Positions 61,593 through 64,000 of a stretch of 64,000 nt of DNA are shown here, one piece after another. Source of the DNA: an uncultured Brevibacillus sp. (GTDB lineage Bacteria > Bacillota > Bacilli > Brevibacillales > Brevibacillaceae); the NCBI RefSeq assembly GCF_947502445.1, contig NZ_CANMZW010000001.1:62001-126000 (forward strand), written 5' to 3'. Within the stretch, counting starts at the first letter, position 1; every line of letters starts with the position of its first letter. A model generated the notes under the pieces. That model saw only the letters and a list, made by a program, of their open reading frames with translations. It was not told where the DNA came from and ran no database searches. Both the position numbers and the translations under genes were made by a program.

Positions 61593-62555
61593 TTGGATAT
61601 TCTCAATCCGTATAATTTACAGGTAGTAACCTTTATTTTATTAAACAGCATTCTTGCTATCAGTATTTATATAACGCTCTCTACCGGACAGCTTTCCTTG
61701 GGGCATGCCGGCTTTATGAGCATCGGTGCTTTTACCGCAAGTATTTTGACCAAGCAGGCGGATATGCCGCTGTTTATTGCCATCATCATCGGTGGACTCG
61801 CAGCGGGGATCATCGCTCTATTGATCGGTGCTCCTACTTTGAAGCTCCATGGCTTGTACCTGGCGATTGCGACCTTGGGCTTTGGTGAGGTTATTCGGGT
61901 TATTTTGCTCAATCTGGAGATCACCAATGGAGCGCTTGGGCTAACCGGTCTACAGTCCATAGGAAACTATTTGTACGATTTTGAAAAAGCGATTGGCTTA
62001 AAAGCGCAGACGATAGGGATTTCTGTCATGCAAATGAAGGCGTTGTCCACATTTGTTTTCATGCTGCTTTTGTTTGCCCTCATACTCTTTTTGACGCTAC
62101 GTTTGAACCGCTCCAGACTTGGCCGCGCCTTTGAAGCGATTAAAGCAGATGAGACAGCAGCACGTGCGATGGGCTTGAAGGTGGCTTATTACAAAATGCT
62201 CGCCTTTATTATCGGCTCCGTACTGGCAGGGATGTGCGGGGGGCTGTTTGCTCACATCACCACTACGATTACCCCGGACGATTTCAACTACCACAAGGTC
62301 GTAGAGATTCTCTCTTATGCGGTAATCGGTGGCAGTGAGGTGGTATGGGGGCCATTGTTCGGTGCTCTTGTTTTGACGGCGCTGCCAGAAGTTTTGCGTG
62401 GTTTGGCGGAGTACAAAATGCTTATGTACGGCTTGATCATGGTCACAGTGATGGCTTTCCGTCCTCATGGCTTGATTGGTACCGACACATTCCAAAAGCT
62501 GTTCCGTCGCCGCAAGGGCAAACCGTCCGGAAACGAAGCGAAGGGGGGACTGTGA
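61593..62555 (+). CDS. livM: Branched-chain amino-acid ABC transporter permease LivM
   Basis: This 320-residue permease has about nine hydrophobic segments, with LSTGQLSLGHAGFMSIGAFTA near the start and AFEAIKADETAARAMGLKVAYYKMLAF as the coupling loop. A TTG at 61593, eight bases after AAGGAGG, is preferred to an in-frame TTG at 61563 inside livH. The site overlaps the livH stop. Confidence 0.92.
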   Translation: MDILNPYNLQVVTFILLNSILAISIYITLSTGQLSLGHAGFMSIGAFTASILTKQADMPLFIAIIIGGLAAGIIALLIGAPTLKLHGLYLAIATLGFGEVIRVILLNLEITNGALGLTGLQSIGNYLYDFEKAIGLKAQTIGISVMQMKALSTFVFMLLLFALILFLTLRLNRSRLGRAFEAIKADETAARAMGLKVAYYKMLAFIIGSVLAGMCGGLFAHITTTITPDDFNYHKVVEILSYAVIGGSEVVWGPLFGALVLTALPEVLRGLAEYKMLMYGLIMVTVMAFRPHGLIGTDTFQKLFRRRKGKPSGNEAKGGL

Positions 62556-62556
62556 C

Positions 62557-63318
62557 ATGTTGCTGGAACTGACAAGTGTAGGGAAAAGCTTTGGCGGCAT
62601 CACCGCCCTGCGCGATGTTTCGTTTTCGGTGCGGGAGGGTGAAATCGTTGGACTGATTGGACCCAATGGTGCGGGCAAAACGACGATTTTTAACATGGCT
62701 ACGGGTATTTTTGAACCGACGACAGGTACTTTTTCGTTTGCTGGTCAGAAGCTGAACGGCATGCAGCCAAATAAAATTACAGAAATGGGCATTGCTCGTA
62801 CGTTTCAAAATATTCGCTTGTTTGGTCATATGAATGCACTGGACAATGTAAAGGTTGGCTGTCATTCACGGATGAAGGCTGGTTTCTGGGCTTCCTTGCT
62901 CAAAACGCCGGGACAACGGGCAGAAGAGAAAGCTGTGACGAAAAAAGCAGAAGAGCTTCTGGAGTTTGTAGGCTTGTCCGATGTAGCTGACGTGCGTTCT
63001 GATACGCTTGCTTACGGACAGCAGCGTCGATTGGAGATTGCCCGGGCGCTTGCTACAGAGCCAAAACTATTGCTTCTCGATGAGCCTGCGGCAGGAATGA
63101 TTGAGACGGAAACCAAGGCGCTCATGGAGCTCGTGCGCAAAATCCGTGATGACGGGACGACTGTTCTGCTGGTTGAGCACGATATGGGACTTGTGATGAA
63201 TTTGTGTGAAAAAGTCGTGTGCATTAACTTTGGCGTCAAGATTGCTGATGGAACGCCAGAAGAGGTACAAAATAATCCAGACGTAATTGAGGCTTACCTC
63301 GGCAAGGAGGACGAATAG
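62557..63318 (+). CDS. livG: Branched-chain amino-acid ABC transporter ATPase LivG
   Basis: This 253-residue ATPase has Walker A GPNGAGKTT, a signature region LAYGQQRRLEIARAL, Walker B LLLLDEPAAGM and the H-loop histidine in VEHDMGLV. ATG at 62557 lies one base after the livM stop region and behind AAGGGGGG. It energises the LivHM permease. Confidence 0.94.
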   Translation: MLLELTSVGKSFGGITALRDVSFSVREGEIVGLIGPNGAGKTTIFNMATGIFEPTTGTFSFAGQKLNGMQPNKITEMGIARTFQNIRLFGHMNALDNVKVGCHSRMKAGFWASLLKTPGQRAEEKAVTKKAEELLEFVGLSDVADVRSDTLAYGQQRRLEIARALATEPKLLLLDEPAAGMIETETKALMELVRKIRDDGTTVLLVEHDMGLVMNLCEKVVCINFGVKIADGTPEEVQNNPDVIEAYLGKEDE

Positions 63319-63319
63319 C

Positions 63320-64000
63320 ATGCTTAGCATACAAAACCTGACGACCTCCTACGGTCAAATCAAGGCGATTCGGGGAATTTCTCTGGAGGTGCCGGAGGGC
63401 AAGATCGTTTCGCTCATTGGCGCAAACGGCGCTGGGAAAACGACCACGATGCGCACGATTGCAGGTCAGCTGAGGCCTGAGGCAGGGACCATTACGTTTC
63501 GCGGGCAGCGCATCGAAGGCGCAAAGCCGCATCAGATCGTAAAAACAGGACTGGCACTCGTACCGGAAGGCCGTGCCATCTTGGGTAAAATGACCGTGCT
63601 GGAAAACCTCGAGATGGGTGCGTTTCAGCGCAACGACGTGCAAGGAATCAAGGATGACATGGAAAAAATGATGGCGTGGTTCCCGATATTAAAGGAACGG
63701 CTGACGCAATTGGGTGGAACGATGTCGGGTGGACAGCAGCAAATGCTGGCGATTGCTAGAGCATTGATGTCCAGACCTAAGCTGCTGCTTTTAGATGAGC
63801 CGTCGATGGGACTGGCGCCGATTGTCGTGTCCGATATTTTCAAGGTAATCAAACAGATCAACGCAGAGGGAACGACGGTACTGCTCGTGGAGCAAAACGT
63901 CAAGCAGGCGCTGAAAATCGCTGACCTCGGGTATGTTCTTGAGGCTGGACAAATTGTACTCGAAGGCACGGCTGAGTCGCTGTTAAACGACGAACGTGTA
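63320..64000 (+). CDS. livF: Branched-chain amino-acid ABC transporter ATPase LivF (C-terminus cut by window edge)
   Basis: The frame is open for 227 codons to the window edge; LivF proteins are usually about 235 residues, so only the last few are missing. Walker A GANGAGKTT, signature MSGGQQQMLAIARAL, Walker B LLLLDEPSMGL and the H-loop region VEQNVKQAL are all present. The glutamine after VE in place of histidine is usual for LivF. It starts one base after the livG stop. Confidence 0.93.
   Translation, partial: MLSIQNLTTSYGQIKAIRGISLEVPEGKIVSLIGANGAGKTTTMRTIAGQLRPEAGTITFRGQRIEGAKPHQIVKTGLALVPEGRAILGKMTVLENLEMGAFQRNDVQGIKDDMEKMMAWFPILKERLTQLGGTMSGGQQQMLAIARALMSRPKLLLLDEPSMGLAPIVVSDIFKVIKQINAEGTTVLLVEQNVKQALKIADLGYVLEAGQIVLEGTAESLLNDERV

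Noticed and set aside
1-64000. CRISPR array, tRNA, rRNA, complete insertion sequence or replication origin
   Set aside because: No regularly spaced repeats, cloverleaf-type genes, rRNA sequence, transposase frames or DnaA-box clusters were recognised on reading.

Overview
The window reads as chromosomal DNA of an endospore-forming, S-layer-bearing Firmicute, most likely Brevibacillus or a close relative in Paenibacillaceae. The evidence is a gerA-type germination operon, a small acid-soluble spore protein gene (sspI), csaB (wall-polymer pyruvylation for S-layer anchoring), strong AGGAGG ribosome sites with many GTG/TTG starts, and a backbone that follows the Bacillus subtilis order sspI-ysgA-pheS-pheT-zapA-mutS2-yshE ... 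lcfA-fadR-fadB-etfB-etfA-trxA. No rRNA, tRNA, CRISPR array, prophage or intact transposon was seen.

Layout. 1-4.9 kb: a cut GntR regulator, a MoaB-like protein, a B12-binding radical SAM protein, an AlkD-like glycosylase, and DedA and DUF1294 membrane proteins. 5.0-13.3 kb: an IclR regulator followed by a tightly packed catabolic operon that can take 3-hydroxyanthranilate to pyruvate and acetyl-CoA (nbaC, nbaD, aminomuconate deaminase and dehydrogenase, oxalocrotonate decarboxylase, tautomerase, hydratase, aldolase, acylating acetaldehyde dehydrogenase). 13.3-14.6 kb: the operon ends in a scar of gene remnants, namely three separated pieces of kynureninase, the tail of an amino-acid permease and the tail of an unrecognised protein. 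14.7-19.7 kb: four-gene germinant receptor operon with two B subunits. 19.8-32 kb: the conserved sspI-pheST-mutS2 backbone, with a T-box before pheS, larE-larB inserted, and a 167-bp inverted-repeat element.

32-53 kb is an accessory block between yshE and lcfA: ferredoxin, a 24-residue membrane peptide, nucleotide-sugar dehydrogenase, ECF sigma/anti-sigma pair, cold-shock protein, a repetitive basic protein, a D-aminopeptidase, and a surface-polysaccharide group (two GT4 glycosyltransferases, MFS transporter, O-antigen-ligase-like protein with a membrane FG-GAP-like protein and a lipoprotein, flippase, methyltransferase, CsaB, PrmA-like methyltransferase, thiolase, LCP ligase). 53-59 kb: the fatty-acid beta-oxidation and electron-transfer flavoprotein cluster with a FadR box, then thioredoxin. 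59.3-64 kb: a branched-chain amino-acid ABC transporter (livJHMGF), with livF cut by the window end.

Functionally the window combines aromatic/tryptophan-derived catabolism, sporulation and germination, cell-surface assembly, and fatty-acid/branched-chain amino-acid use. The least explained items are the kynureninase scar, structured DNA after the iclR gene, the terminal-repeat element, a ten-base operator-like motif shared by fadB and livJ, and the polymerase/FG-GAP/lipoprotein trio.
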